A stretch of DNA of 64,000 nucleotides from RGIG2041 sp045578865 (GCA_045578865.1 JAZNLB010000013.1:32712-96711), one strand, 5' to 3'. Positions 43,726 to 52,660 are shown, counted from the first letter of the stretch. Notes: generated from the sequence alone by a model not told the origin. Program-made: numbers and translations.

Positions 43726-44958
43726 ATGGACAGACGAACGATACACAGACGCGGCAGTTATAAAAATCAAAAAAAGAACGGCGGTTTCGGGTGGGCATTT
43801 TTAGCGGTTGCGGTGATTGTCGCCCTGGGTACGGCGCTGTATTTTGTGTGGCCGATGCTTACAGATAACACAGAGCAAAAGCAGAATGTAGTGCAGGAAA
43901 AACCGCATACGGATTTGACGGCAAAGTCGGTGCTTGCCGATATGACCTTAAAAGAAAAGGTGTATCAAATGCTTTTTGTCACCCCGGAGTCGATTACGGG
44001 TGTAGGGCAGGTTGTTGTCGCCGGGGATACCACGCGTGCGGCGATTGAAAGTCAACCGGTCGGCGGACTTGTGTATTTTGCACCGAACCTGATGTCGCGC
44101 GAGCAGGTGAGCGATATGATTTCGGCAACACAGGGGTATTCAAAAATCGGACTTTTTACAGGGATAGACGAGGAGGGCGGTCGCGTATCACGCCTGACGG
44201 AAAATCCACAGCTCGGATATTCACCGCTGCCTTCGATGAAAGAAATCGGGGAAGGCGGCGAGCCGCAGGCGGCATATCAGCATGGCAAGACTCTGGCAGA
44301 GAGATTGACTAAGCTGGGATTTAATGTGGATTTTGCGCCGGTGGCGGATGTTTTAATCCATTCGGACAATACGGAAATCGGCAACCGAGCGTTCGGTCGG
44401 GATGCCGAAACGGTCGCTTTTATGGTGCCCGAGGTCGTTTCCGGTTTACAGGAGGGCGGCGTGCGTGCGGTGCTTAAACATTTTCCGGGGCACGGCAGTG
44501 CGCTTTCGGATGCACATACGGGCTATACAGAGAGTCTGCGTACCTATGACCAACTGCGTGAAACGGAGTTTTTGCCATTTGCGTCGGGCATAGAGGCGGG
44601 CGCAGATTTCGTGATGGTTTCGCACATCACCTTGGTCAATGAGGTCGAGGAGGATGTAGCGGCATCCCTGTCGTATGAGGTCGTGACCGAATGGCTCAAA
44701 GAAGAACTTGGCTTTGAGGGCATCATTATCACGGATTCGTTTGCGATGGGTGCCATTACGGAGCATTATTCGCAGGCGGAGGCGGCTGTGCTTGCCGTAA
44801 AAGCAGGGGTGGATATGATTTTAATTCCGGCAGATGTAGCGGCAGTGGCAGGTGCAATTATGGATGCGGTGGAAAGCGGAGAAATCAAGGAAGAGCGCAT
44901 TGATGAAAGTGTGTCAAAAATTTTGATGTGTAAAGATAAAATGGGATTGTTGAAGTAA
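43726..44958 (+). CDS. nagZ: Membrane-anchored glycoside hydrolase family 3 (NagZ-like beta-N-acetylhexosaminidase)
   Basis: This 410-residue protein has a basic N-terminus and one membrane helix (about 22-46, GWAFLAVAVIVALGTALYFV), so the enzyme domain faces outward. The GH3 TIM barrel shows FTGIDEEGGRV, LGFNVDFAPVADV, the KHFPGHG motif and the nucleophile in TDSFAMGAI. KHFPGHG with the His-Asp dyad is characteristic of NagZ enzymes, which release GlcNAc from muropeptides. It has its own promoter and a shared bidirectional terminator. Confidence 0.88.
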   Translation: MDRRTIHRRGSYKNQKKNGGFGWAFLAVAVIVALGTALYFVWPMLTDNTEQKQNVVQEKPHTDLTAKSVLADMTLKEKVYQMLFVTPESITGVGQVVVAGDTTRAAIESQPVGGLVYFAPNLMSREQVSDMISATQGYSKIGLFTGIDEEGGRVSRLTENPQLGYSPLPSMKEIGEGGEPQAAYQHGKTLAERLTKLGFNVDFAPVADVLIHSDNTEIGNRAFGRDAETVAFMVPEVVSGLQEGGVRAVLKHFPGHGSALSDAHTGYTESLRTYDQLRETEFLPFASGIEAGADFVMVSHITLVNEVEEDVAASLSYEVVTEWLKEELGFEGIIITDSFAMGAITEHYSQAEAAVLAVKAGVDMILIPADVAAVAGAIMDAVESGEIKEERIDESVSKILMCKDKMGLLK

Positions 44959-44970
44959 AGGGCAAAACAA

Positions 44971-45008
44971 AAAAAGCTGAACGGACAATAAAGTCCGTTC
45001 AGCTTTTT
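44971..45008. terminator. Bidirectional terminator between GH3 and mreB
   Basis: A perfect 16-bp stem (AAAAAGCTGAACGGAC and its complement) with a 6-base loop has A-tract and T-tract ends. It would serve both convergent genes. Confidence 0.93.
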
Positions 45009-45014
45009 GTTATT

Positions 45015-46070
45015 TTATTTTTCCAAATCGTACATATACGAGCCTTTGTCGCGCAACACATGCAGGTTGTCGAGCGATGCGCCCGTACCCTTTGCCACGC
45101 AAGAGAGCGGGTCATCTGCTAAGTATACATGAATGCCCGTCTTTTCCATAAGCAGTTTATCGAGGCCTTCAATCATCGCACCGCCGCCGGTCATCACAAT
45201 ACCGTTTTCGGCAATATCGCCCACGAGTTCGGGCGGTGTGCGCTCAAGCACGGAGTGTACGGCATCGACAATCTGTATGGCAACTTCGTCGAGGGCATCG
45301 CGCACATCCTCGCTGGAAACATTGATGGACTGCGGCAGACCGGTCAAAAGCGAACGACCGCGCACCTCCATAAAGGTTTCCTTACCGTTGGGGTACACGC
45401 TGCCGATTTCCTTTTTGAGTTCTTCCGCCGTTCTGTCACCGATAACCGCATTAAACTTTTTGCGGATGAAGCGCACGATGGCATCGTCAAATTTATCACC
45501 TGCCACTTTGATGGAGGTGCTCACCACGATACCGCCGAGAGAAATGACCGCAATATCACTTGTACCACCGCCGATATCCACAATCATACTACCGCACGCA
45601 CGGGCAATATCAATGCCCGCACCGATGGCTGCCGCGATTGGCTCTTCGATTAAGTAAACCTGTCTGCCACCTGCCTGCATAGCCGCATCTATTACGGCTC
45701 TTTCCTCCACCTCGGTTACGCCGCTTGGTACACAAATCATAACTCTCGGTTTAAACAGACGGTTCTTTGTCACCTTGCGGATGAAGTATTTGAGCATCAT
45801 CTCGGTCGTGGAGTAGTCGGAAATTACGCCTTCACGCATCGGACGCACTGCGGTGATGTTCCCCGGTGTACGACCGAGCATTTTTTGCGCTTCCGTACCA
45901 ACGGCGTAGAGTTTGCCCGTGCCTTTGTCGATGGCAACCACGCTCGGCTCGCACAAAACGATGCCCTTGTCCTTGACATGCACCAGCACCGATGCGGTAC
46001 CTAAGTCGATACCGATGTCGGTGGACATGCCAAACATGTTTTTAATTTTAGAAAAAAAAGAACTTGCCAT
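45015..46070 (-). CDS. mreB: Rod-shape actin homologue MreB/Mbl
   Basis: This 351-residue bacterial actin has the phosphate-1 loop DIGIDLGTASV, PSVVAIDK, the phosphate-2 segment IVDIGGGTSDIAVISLGGIV (seen as DIGGGTSD) and the adenosine motif GIVMTGGGAMI. It organises lateral wall synthesis. The presence of MreB predicts rod-like growth. No mreC/mreD follows, so this may be a stand-alone paralogue such as Mbl. SD AGGAGG lies 7 bases before the ATG. Confidence 0.93.
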   Translation of the reverse strand: MASSFFSKIKNMFGMSTDIGIDLGTASVLVHVKDKGIVLCEPSVVAIDKGTGKLYAVGTEAQKMLGRTPGNITAVRPMREGVISDYSTTEMMLKYFIRKVTKNRLFKPRVMICVPSGVTEVEERAVIDAAMQAGGRQVYLIEEPIAAAIGAGIDIARACGSMIVDIGGGTSDIAVISLGGIVVSTSIKVAGDKFDDAIVRFIRKKFNAVIGDRTAEELKKEIGSVYPNGKETFMEVRGRSLLTGLPQSINVSSEDVRDALDEVAIQIVDAVHSVLERTPPELVGDIAENGIVMTGGGAMIEGLDKLLMEKTGIHVYLADDPLSCVAKGTGASLDNLHVLRDKGSYMYDLEK

Positions 46071-46123
46071 TCTTCTGCCTCCTGAGGGGATAACACCCCA
46101 AATATATCATAGCTAATATACTC

Positions 46124-46151
46124 ATTATATACCATTTCCTGCTTTTGTCAA
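46124..46151 (-). promoter_or_regulatory. Sigma-A promoter for mreB
   Basis: On the minus strand, TTGACA (46151-46146) and TATAAT (46129-46124) are separated by 16 bases, followed about 55 bases later by the mreB start. Confidence 0.85.
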
Positions 46152-46181
46152 GTAGAACTCGACGCAGAATTTTGCGGGTGC

Positions 46182-46365
46182 GGTTTACATAATCACATAA
46201 AATTCGGGAATTCAGGCGAACTTTTATGTTTTTCCACAGAGTTATCCACAAAAAACATATGTTCTGCACATAGTTTTCCTTGAAAATACGCATTTTGCAA
46301 AAAGTTATCCACATAACATGTGCAAAAAACGGAACGGTTTTCCACATGAAAGAGGTTTACATAAT
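46182..46365. promoter_or_regulatory. Cluster of DnaA-box-like sites flanked by a 12-bp direct repeat
   Basis: Two perfect TTATCCACA boxes (46242-46250 and 46305-46313) and two TTTTCCACA variants (46230-46238 and 46338-46346) lie within 117 bases, all on the plus strand. A weaker TTCTGCACA is at 46262-46270. The identical sequence GGTTTACATAAT occurs on both sides, at 46182-46193 and 46354-46365. The block lies between the divergent mreB and foldase promoters. The plus-strand bias of genes on both sides argues against a chromosomal origin here. A DnaA-titrating or DnaA-regulated site is inferred. Confidence 0.65.
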
Positions 46366-46483
46366 GTAAAATTTGATGAATTTTAGAGAAGAAAAGCGGT
46401 GTAATTGACCTGTAATTAAAATGTAAGAATGGTCTGAAATGCAGTCATATCAATGGATTGAGAGAAATTTCATCCGTGACGGG

Positions 46484-46519
46484 ACTTTTCAAAAAATGAA
46501 AAGTATGCTATGCTATAAT
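46484..46519 (+). promoter_or_regulatory. Extended -10 promoter with palindrome for the foldase gene
   Basis: TGCTATAAT (46511-46519) is an extended -10. The expected -35 region is replaced by an 8-bp palindrome (ACTTTTCA / TGAAAAGT, 46484-46503), which is placed where a regulator could bind. Confidence 0.6.
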
Positions 46520-46554
46520 TGCTGCGTAAAGTGGCAGGAAATGGGGAGATACAT

Positions 46555-47736
46555 ATGAAAAAGTCTTATATAAAAGGATTTATTGCAGGTCTTCTGGTGG
46601 CGGGGCTTTTGATGAGCGCGCCGGCGATGGCTGATGCGTTATACGAAACGATTTATGTGCTCGTCAACCGTGTAAAGATTGTCATTAACGGTCAACCGGC
46701 GGACATAGATTCTTTGGTATACAACGGGCGCACCTATGTGCCGCTTCGTGCCTATTCGGAACTTTTAGACAAAAGTGTGGATTATGATGATGAAACGATG
46801 ACCGTTACGGTGCAAGACCGTGAGCAGTCGCTGATTATGAGCAAGGAAATTGCCTTTTTGGTGAACGGCGAAGCGGTGCGTGTGAGCACATTTAAGCAAA
46901 TGCTCAACTGGTTTAAATACAACTTGGAACTCGGACAGATGGACGCGCAGACCTATGCGGATTTTAAAGAGTTCGTGCGGCAGGAAACCGTCTCAAATTA
47001 CATTGTGCATCAGTATGCGTCGGATGTGGGTATTCAAGTGAGTAACACGGAAAGGACCAGTCTTAAAGCGCAAATTGATGTTTATGCCAACAACTTTGGT
47101 GGGATGGAAAGCTTTGTTAAAAAACTCGAATCCTTCGGCGTGACATACGATTTTTATTACTGGTTGCAGGAAACGGCACTTTTGCGGGATAAACTTACCG
47201 ATATTATCATTGACCCGGTAACGCAGGAAGATATTGAGCAGTACTATCAAACGAATATTGCCCTTTATGCAAGACCGCTTGTAACGGCAAAGCACATTTT
47301 CTTAAATAAAAATGACGATAACGGTCATGCGCTTCCGCAAGCAATGCGTGAGGAAAAAAGAGAGTTGATTGAAGAAATTTTGCTGACCATGCAACGCGGC
47401 GAAGCAAATTTTGATACACTGATGCATCGGTATTCCGAAGACAAGGGACTTGCGGCTTATCCGGATGGTTATACCTTCGGCACAGGCGAGATGGTGACGG
47501 CATTTGAAACGGCGGCATTTTCGCTCCAGCCGGGGCAGATGAGCGGCATCGTGGAAAGCGAACTTGGCTACCACATTCTGATGGTGACCAAGCGTGAAAC
47601 GCAGTATACACCGCTTGAAAGCGTCAAGGTAACCATTTATAATTCTCTGCGTAATGAGCGCTACTTCAAGTTTGCTCAACCGCAGATTCAAAATGCGTAT
47701 ATTCTGCGTAATACAGAGGTTTACGACTCGATTTGA
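46555..47736 (+). CDS. Secreted PpiC-type foldase with copper-amine-oxidase-N-like domain
   Basis: This 393-residue exported protein has a signal peptide (MKKSYIKGFIAGLLVAGLLM, cleavage near AMA-DA). It is followed by a copper-amine-oxidase N-terminal-like wall/stalk domain (about 40-95: VKIVINGQ, YNGRTYVPLRA, TMTVTV), a SurA-type helical region (about 105-235) and a parvulin rotamase domain (about 250-345: AKHIFLNK...YSEDKG...FGTGEMVTAFETAAF). It would assist folding of exported proteins, like PrsA, but has no lipobox. ATG 46555 follows GGGGAGA. ung begins 10 bases downstream. Confidence 0.87.
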   Translation: MKKSYIKGFIAGLLVAGLLMSAPAMADALYETIYVLVNRVKIVINGQPADIDSLVYNGRTYVPLRAYSELLDKSVDYDDETMTVTVQDREQSLIMSKEIAFLVNGEAVRVSTFKQMLNWFKYNLELGQMDAQTYADFKEFVRQETVSNYIVHQYASDVGIQVSNTERTSLKAQIDVYANNFGGMESFVKKLESFGVTYDFYYWLQETALLRDKLTDIIIDPVTQEDIEQYYQTNIALYARPLVTAKHIFLNKNDDNGHALPQAMREEKRELIEEILLTMQRGEANFDTLMHRYSEDKGLAAYPDGYTFGTGEMVTAFETAAFSLQPGQMSGIVESELGYHILMVTKRETQYTPLESVKVTIYNSLRNERYFKFAQPQIQNAYILRNTEVYDSI

Positions 47737-47746
47737 GGTGAAGGAT

Positions 47747-48424
47747 ATGGTGAAAATCGGTAACGATTGGGACCGTGTATTAGGCGGAGAATTTGAAAAG
47801 GATTATTATTTGAAACTGCGCGGCATTTTAGCGCAGGAGTATAAAACGCATACGGTCTATCCGGATATGTATTCGATTTTCAACGCCCTGAAACTGACCG
47901 GTTATGCAGACACCAAGGTCGTCATTTTGGGACAGGACCCGTATCACGGACCGGGGCAGGCGCACGGTCTGGCATTTTCGGTGCAAAAAGGGATCGCAAT
48001 TCCGCCGTCACTTTTGAATATGTACAAAGAACTAAAAGACGATCTGGGATGTTACATACCGGACAACGGTTTTTTGGAAAAATGGGCAAAGCAGGGCGTG
48101 CTTTTGTTAAACACATCGCTGACGGTGCGGGAGGCGTGCCCGAATTCGCATCAGAAAATCGGCTGGGAGATTTTGACGGACTGCATTATACAACGGCTCA
48201 ACGAAAAGCAGACGCCGGTGGTATTTTTACTGTGGGGTGCAAATGCGCGTGCAAAAAAGGTGTTTGTTTCCAACCCCATACACACGGTGCTTGAAGCGCC
48301 GCATCCGTCGCCTTTATCGGCAAGTCGCGGCTTTTTCGGGTGTAGGCATTTTTCCAAGGCAAACGACATTTTGCACATCAACGGTATGGCGCAGATTGAC
48401 TGGCAGATTGAAAATATAAAATAG
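47747..48424 (+). CDS. ung: Uracil-DNA glycosylase (family 1)
   Basis: Ung removes uracil from DNA. The 225-residue protein has the water-activating loop GQDPYHGPGQAHGLAFSV, LLNTSLTVR, the LLWGANA strand and the minor-groove intercalation loop HPSPLSA. ATG 47747 follows GAGGTGAAGG. It is probably co-transcribed with the foldase gene and is closed by a terminator. Confidence 0.97.
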   Translation: MVKIGNDWDRVLGGEFEKDYYLKLRGILAQEYKTHTVYPDMYSIFNALKLTGYADTKVVILGQDPYHGPGQAHGLAFSVQKGIAIPPSLLNMYKELKDDLGCYIPDNGFLEKWAKQGVLLLNTSLTVREACPNSHQKIGWEILTDCIIQRLNEKQTPVVFLLWGANARAKKVFVSNPIHTVLEAPHPSPLSASRGFFGCRHFSKANDILHINGMAQIDWQIENIK

Positions 48425-48434
48425 CAATCAATGC

Positions 48435-48471
48435 AAAAAAGACCTTGTGGGGCAACCGATAAGGTCTTTTT
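48435..48471 (+). terminator. Intrinsic terminator after ung
   Basis: AAAAAGACCTT and AAGGTCTTTTT form an 11-bp stem with a 14-base loop, ending in the T-tract. Confidence 0.85.
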
Positions 48472-48819
48472 GTATGCCAATGCAACCGGTACAGAGCGCA
48501 GGTCGTCACCGGTTATGCGTGTGGGGATAAGTGCATGCAGGCGCGACAGCCTTAAAAAGTTAGAAAAAACAGAAAAAACAACAAACAAAATTTCGCTTGT
48601 AACCATTGATAAATGGGCGTTTTATCAAAGCAGAGAAGAAAAAATAACAAACAAATAACAAACAAACAACAATCAAAGAACAAACGGATAACAACATCGT
48701 AATAATGTAAATAATGTAAATAATGTAAAGAAGAATCGCCCTGCGCCGTTGCCTCATATATATACATAAAGCAATAAATAAGGCAATAAATAAGGCAATA
48801 AATAAGTCAAGAAAACCCA
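48472..48819. repeat. Non-coding stretch with short tandem repeats upstream of potA
   Basis: No convincing gene is seen. An AACCGGT/ACCGGTT inverted repeat lies near 48484-48515. An A/C-rich low-complexity tract follows at about 48640-48690. ATAATGTAA is repeated three times (48702-48728), and GCAATAAATAAG is repeated three times exactly (48771-48806). The second repeat ends 14 bases before the pot promoter. These may be slippage-prone spacers or regulator sites. Confidence 0.7.
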
Positions 48820-48847
48820 TTGACTTTTTTAAAAAAAGATGTATAAT
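48820..48847 (+). promoter_or_regulatory. Sigma-A promoter for potABCD
   Basis: TTGACT and a consensus TATAAT are separated by 16 bases, about 96 bases before potA. Confidence 0.85.
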
Positions 48848-48943
48848 GATATTTGTCGTATTCTGCGATACGGCTAATATACAGCTTGCGAAAAAATGGC
48901 AAACTACGAACGCCATGTGAGCAGTAAGACAGGGGATTGATAA

Positions 48944-49981
48944 ATGTCAAAGATTATACGATTGGAGAACATATCCAAAAATTTTGGCAGTACAGAAGTA
49001 TTAGATAATTTGAGCCTCTCAATCGACAGCAGCTCTTTTGTAACGCTGCTCGGCCCGTCCGGTTGCGGTAAGACCACGACCTTGCGTATTATCGGCGGTT
49101 TTGAGATGCCTTCATCAGGAAGAGTGTATTATAATGACACGGATATTACCGACTTGCCGCCGTACAAGCGCAGTTTAAATACCGTGTTTCAAAAGTACGC
49201 TCTTTTTCCGCATATGGATGTTTATGAAAATATCGCATTCGGTTTGCATTTGAAGAAGATGAAAGAAAGCGAAATTAAAGAAAAGGTAACACGCATGCTC
49301 AAACTCATCAATTTGGATGGGTATGAAAAGCGTGATATTGATTCGCTCTCCGGCGGTCAGCAGCAGCGTGTGGCGATTGCCCGCGCCCTTGTCAACGAGC
49401 CAAAGGTACTTTTGCTCGATGAACCGCTCGGCGCGCTGGACTTAAAACTTAGAAAAGAAATGCAGATTGAACTTAAAAATATACAAAAGTCGCTGGGAAT
49501 TACATTTGTGTATGTAACGCACGACCAGGAGGAAGCCCTGACGATGTCGGATACGATTATCGTTATGAAGGGCGGTAATATTTTGCAAAACGGCACACCG
49601 CAGGACATTTACAATGAGCCGCAGTGCGCTTTTGTTGCCGATTTTATCGGCGAATCGAATATTATTGACGGCGTGATGCACGAAGATAAGGTCGTAAGTT
49701 TTTGCGGTCGCAAATTTGAGTGTGTGGACACCGGCTTTGCGCCGGATGAGGCGGTGGATGTCGTTATCCGCCCCGAGGATGTTAAGGTGGTTGCGCCCGA
49801 GGATGGTCTTTTGACCGGCGTGGTAAAATCGTGTATCTTCAAAGGCGTGCATTATGAAATGGTTATTGATGCACCGGGCTTTGATTTTCTCGTACAGTCC
49901 ACGCTTGCCAGCAAGGTTGGCTCGTCTGTGGGACTTGCGTTTATTCCGTTTGATATTCATATCATGCACAAGGAGGGATAA
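48944..49981 (+). CDS. potA: Spermidine/putrescine ABC transporter ATPase
   Basis: This 345-residue ATPase has Walker A GPSGCGKTTT, the Q-loop FQKYALFPHM, signature LSGGQQQRVAIARAL, Walker B LLLDEPLGALD and the switch histidine in VTHDQEEA. The C-terminal regulatory TOBE-like domain starts near residue 250. It energises polyamine uptake with PotB, PotC and PotD encoded next. It starts the four-gene operon. Confidence 0.96.
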   Translation: MSKIIRLENISKNFGSTEVLDNLSLSIDSSSFVTLLGPSGCGKTTTLRIIGGFEMPSSGRVYYNDTDITDLPPYKRSLNTVFQKYALFPHMDVYENIAFGLHLKKMKESEIKEKVTRMLKLINLDGYEKRDIDSLSGGQQQRVAIARALVNEPKVLLLDEPLGALDLKLRKEMQIELKNIQKSLGITFVYVTHDQEEALTMSDTIIVMKGGNILQNGTPQDIYNEPQCAFVADFIGESNIIDGVMHEDKVVSFCGRKFECVDTGFAPDEAVDVVIRPEDVKVVAPEDGLLTGVVKSCIFKGVHYEMVIDAPGFDFLVQSTLASKVGSSVGLAFIPFDIHIMHKEG

Positions 49982-49983
49982 GT

Positions 49984-50814
49984 GTGAAAAAAACGCTTTC
50001 TGCCTATCCATACCTTGTGTGGGCAGCACTTTTTATTGTCGTGCCGCTTTTGCTTGTTGCCTACTACGGTTTTACCGTAGAGCAAACGGACGGCTCGATG
50101 GTGTTTTCGCTTGAAAATTTTAAGCACTTTTTCACCAGCGAAATCTATTTACAGGCGCTTTGGCGCTCGATTTGGATGGCGGCGGTGGCTACGGCGATTT
50201 GCCTGCTTTTGGGCTATCCGGTTGCCTACTATCTTTCGGGTACATTATTTAAAAATAAGGGACTTCTTATTTTGCTTTTGGTTATCCCGATGTGGATGAA
50301 CTTGCTTTTGCGTACTTACGCATGGCTGATTTTGCTCGACACCAAGGGCATATTCAATACCTTGCTCGGTTTTATCGGGCTTGGACCGTATGAGTTTTTG
50401 TATGGCACGCACTCCATCATTTTCGGTATGGTGTATAACTTTTTGCCGTTTATGATTTTGCCGATTCATTCGGTTTTGGTAAAACTCGACGGCTCTTTGA
50501 TAGAGGCGGCGCAGGATTTGGGTGCAAACCCGATGCGTGTGTTTTTTAAGGTAACGCTACCTTTGTCGATGCCGGGCGTGTTTTCCGGTATCTCCATGGT
50601 ATTTATGCCGGCGGTTACGACCTTTGCGATTTCCGATATTTTAAGCGGTCGCAAAATTCAACTCATGGGTAATGTGATTGAAAATCAGTTTTTGCGTGCG
50701 GACAACTGGAACTACGGTTCCACGATGTCGCTGATACTCATGGTGCTGATTTTAATTACGATGTTTATCTCCTCCAAGGCGGATAAAGATTCGGAAGGGG
50801 GCGGTATGTTATGA
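49984..50814 (+). CDS. potB: Spermidine/putrescine ABC transporter permease PotB
   Basis: This 276-residue permease has six hydrophobic helices and the conserved EAA loop (LIEAAQDLGANPMRVFFKVTLP in outline, with EAAQDLGA as the core) that contacts PotA. The start is GTG 49984, two bases after potA, with SD AAGGAGGG inside potA. It overlaps potC by ATGA. Confidence 0.95.
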   Translation: MKKTLSAYPYLVWAALFIVVPLLLVAYYGFTVEQTDGSMVFSLENFKHFFTSEIYLQALWRSIWMAAVATAICLLLGYPVAYYLSGTLFKNKGLLILLLVIPMWMNLLLRTYAWLILLDTKGIFNTLLGFIGLGPYEFLYGTHSIIFGMVYNFLPFMILPIHSVLVKLDGSLIEAAQDLGANPMRVFFKVTLPLSMPGVFSGISMVFMPAVTTFAISDILSGRKIQLMGNVIENQFLRADNWNYGSTMSLILMVLILITMFISSKADKDSEGGGML

Positions 50815-51581
50815 GCAAGGCACTCAAAAAACTCTATGTCTCTCTCATATTCGTATTTATGTATGCCCCGATTGCCGTTTTAGCGATTTATTCGTTTAAC
50901 GATTCTAAATTCCGTACGGCGCAGTGGAAAGGTTTTACATTCAAGTGGTATGAAAAACTCTTTGAAAATGACCAGATGCTCGGTGCATTGCAGACAACTT
51001 TGTATATTGCGTTTTTGTCTGCGGTGATTGCGACCATTATTGGCACACTTGCTGCGATTGGTATTCACAATATGGGCAAGCGCAGTAAGGGCGTCGTGAT
51101 GGCGGTAACCAATTTGCCGGTGCTGAATCCGGATATTGTAACGGGTATTGCGCTGATGCTTTTGTATGTATTTGTCGGCATCCCGCTCGGCAGAACATCT
51201 CTGCTTTTGTCGCACATTACCTTTAATATTCCGTATGTCATTATTTCGGTGTTGCCCAAACTCGGGCAACTCAATAAAAATATGTATGAGGCGGCGCTCG
51301 ATTTGGGCGCAAGCCCCGCTTATGCGTACCGCAAGGTTATTTTGCCGGAAATTCTGCCGGGAATTATCACCGGTTTTCTGTTCTCGGTTACATTATCGAT
51401 TGACGATTTTGTTATCAGCTTCTTTACATCGAGAACGGAGAATTTGTCTATCTATATTTACAATGCAGTCAGCAAAAAGTACGATCCGTCCATCAATGCG
51501 CTTTCTACTTTGATGTTTGCGGTTATCTTTATTTTGTTGGTGATTGTAAATAAGCGAAGTGTGAAACAGGAGGAAAAGTAA
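50811..51581 (+). CDS. potC: Spermidine/putrescine ABC transporter permease PotC
   Basis: This 256-residue second permease has six membrane helices, the typical FVFMYAPIAVLAIYSFNDSKF opening (core YAPIAVLAIYSFN) and the EAA loop EAALDLGASPAYAYRKV. It overlaps potB by four bases, so translation is coupled. potD starts 1 base after its stop. Confidence 0.95.
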   Translation: MSKALKKLYVSLIFVFMYAPIAVLAIYSFNDSKFRTAQWKGFTFKWYEKLFENDQMLGALQTTLYIAFLSAVIATIIGTLAAIGIHNMGKRSKGVVMAVTNLPVLNPDIVTGIALMLLYVFVGIPLGRTSLLLSHITFNIPYVIISVLPKLGQLNKNMYEAALDLGASPAYAYRKVILPEILPGIITGFLFSVTLSIDDFVISFFTSRTENLSIYIYNAVSKKYDPSINALSTLMFAVIFILLVIVNKRSVKQEEK

Positions 51582-51582
51582 A

Positions 51583-52614
51583 ATGAAAAAGATTTTAGCC
51601 GTAGTTTTAATGCTCACGCTTGTGGCTTGCCTGTTTTCGGGTTGTAGCGACGATAGGGTGACAATTCGCGTGTATAACTGGGGTGAATATATCGACGAGG
51701 ATATGATTGACCTGTTTGAAGAAGAAACGGGCATCCGCGTGGATTACACCACTTTTAATGACAATGAAAGTATGTATGCCAAAGTTAAAAATGCCGGGGA
51801 TGATTCCTACGATGTCATCGTGCCGTCAGATTATATGATTAAGCAAATGATTGCAGAAGACATGCTTCTGCCGCTCAACAAGGAAAATCTACCGAATCTT
51901 GCCAATGTAGACGATATTTATGTAAATCCGAGTTATGACCCGGAGAGTGCATATTCCGTTCCGTATTTGGCAGGGCTGGTTGGTATTTTGTATAACACCG
52001 ATGAGGTGGAAGGCGAGATTACAAGTTGGCGCGCTCTCTTTGATGAAAAGTATGCCGGCAAGGTTTGTATGCTTGACTCTATGCGCGACTCCATCGGTCT
52101 GACGCTTAAAATGCTCGGTTATTCGATGAACGATACCGACCCGGCGCATATCGAGGAAGCGAAAAATCTGCTGATTGAACAAAAGCCGAATGTGCTTGCT
52201 TACGGTACGGACGAACTGACGGAAAAGGTTATGAGCGGTACGGCGGCGATGTCGATGGTATATCCGGGCGAGGGCATCGGCGCAGTTGACGAGCAGCCGG
52301 AAAACTTAAAGTTCGTTATCCCGACAGAGGGCAGTAACCTTGCAGTGGATTCGTTTGTAATCCCGAAAAATTCTACGCATCAGGCGGAAGCGGAAGCGTT
52401 TATTAACTTCATGCTTCGTCCGGATGTAGCGGCGGCAAATGCGATTGCCAGCGGCTATGCCACCACCAACAAAGCGGCAAAAGAATTGCTGCCGCCGGAG
52501 GTTGCAAACAACGACTGTCTGTATCCGAGCGCAGATGTGATGGAAAAGTGCGAGGAGTTTACCAGTGAAAACACCCCGTATGTCGAGGCGTGGAACGAAA
52601 TTAAAGCAAGATAA
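51583..52614 (+). CDS. potD: Spermidine/putrescine-binding lipoprotein PotD
   Basis: This 343-residue lipoprotein has a signal ending in the lipobox LFSGC. The mature part shows the polyamine-binding pattern RVYNWGEYID, DVIVPSDYMI, PYLAGLVGILYN and MSMVYPGEG. It delivers polyamine to PotBC. It is the last gene of the operon, with SD AGGAGGAAAAG and a terminator downstream. Confidence 0.96.
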   Translation: MKKILAVVLMLTLVACLFSGCSDDRVTIRVYNWGEYIDEDMIDLFEEETGIRVDYTTFNDNESMYAKVKNAGDDSYDVIVPSDYMIKQMIAEDMLLPLNKENLPNLANVDDIYVNPSYDPESAYSVPYLAGLVGILYNTDEVEGEITSWRALFDEKYAGKVCMLDSMRDSIGLTLKMLGYSMNDTDPAHIEEAKNLLIEQKPNVLAYGTDELTEKVMSGTAAMSMVYPGEGIGAVDEQPENLKFVIPTEGSNLAVDSFVIPKNSTHQAEAEAFINFMLRPDVAAANAIASGYATTNKAAKELLPPEVANNDCLYPSADVMEKCEEFTSENTPYVEAWNEIKAR

Positions 52615-52627
52615 TCGTGATCGGAAA

Positions 52628-52660
52628 GTCCGGGTGGATGATGCACCCGGACATTTTTGT
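52628..52660 (+). terminator. Intrinsic terminator after potD
   Basis: GTCCGGGTG and CACCCGGAC form a 9-bp stem with a 7-base loop, followed by ATTTTTGTTTTT. Confidence 0.93.

Noticed and set aside
46048..46347. A 99-residue minus-strand reading frame overlapping the mreB start
   Set aside because: It runs through the mreB promoter and the DnaA boxes, has no SD, and looks like random A/T-rich translation.
46182..46365. Chromosomal replication origin (oriC)
   Set aside because: DnaA boxes are present, but dnaA, dnaN and rpmH are not, no AT-rich unwinding element with trio-like repeats is evident, and genes on both sides mostly run in the same direction. It is kept only as a DnaA-box cluster.
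48431..48658. A 75-residue plus-strand reading frame after ung
   Set aside because: It starts inside the ung terminator and ends in a low-complexity A-rich tail, with no SD and no recognisable motif.
48771..48806. CRISPR-like repeats
   Set aside because: The repeats are 12 bases and directly tandem, without spacers, and there are no cas genes.
48560..48916. A 118-residue hydrophobic minus-strand reading frame
   Set aside because: Its sequence is produced by the tandem repeats and A/T-rich tract (LFIALFIAL and IIYIIYII runs). It has no SD and covers the pot promoter.
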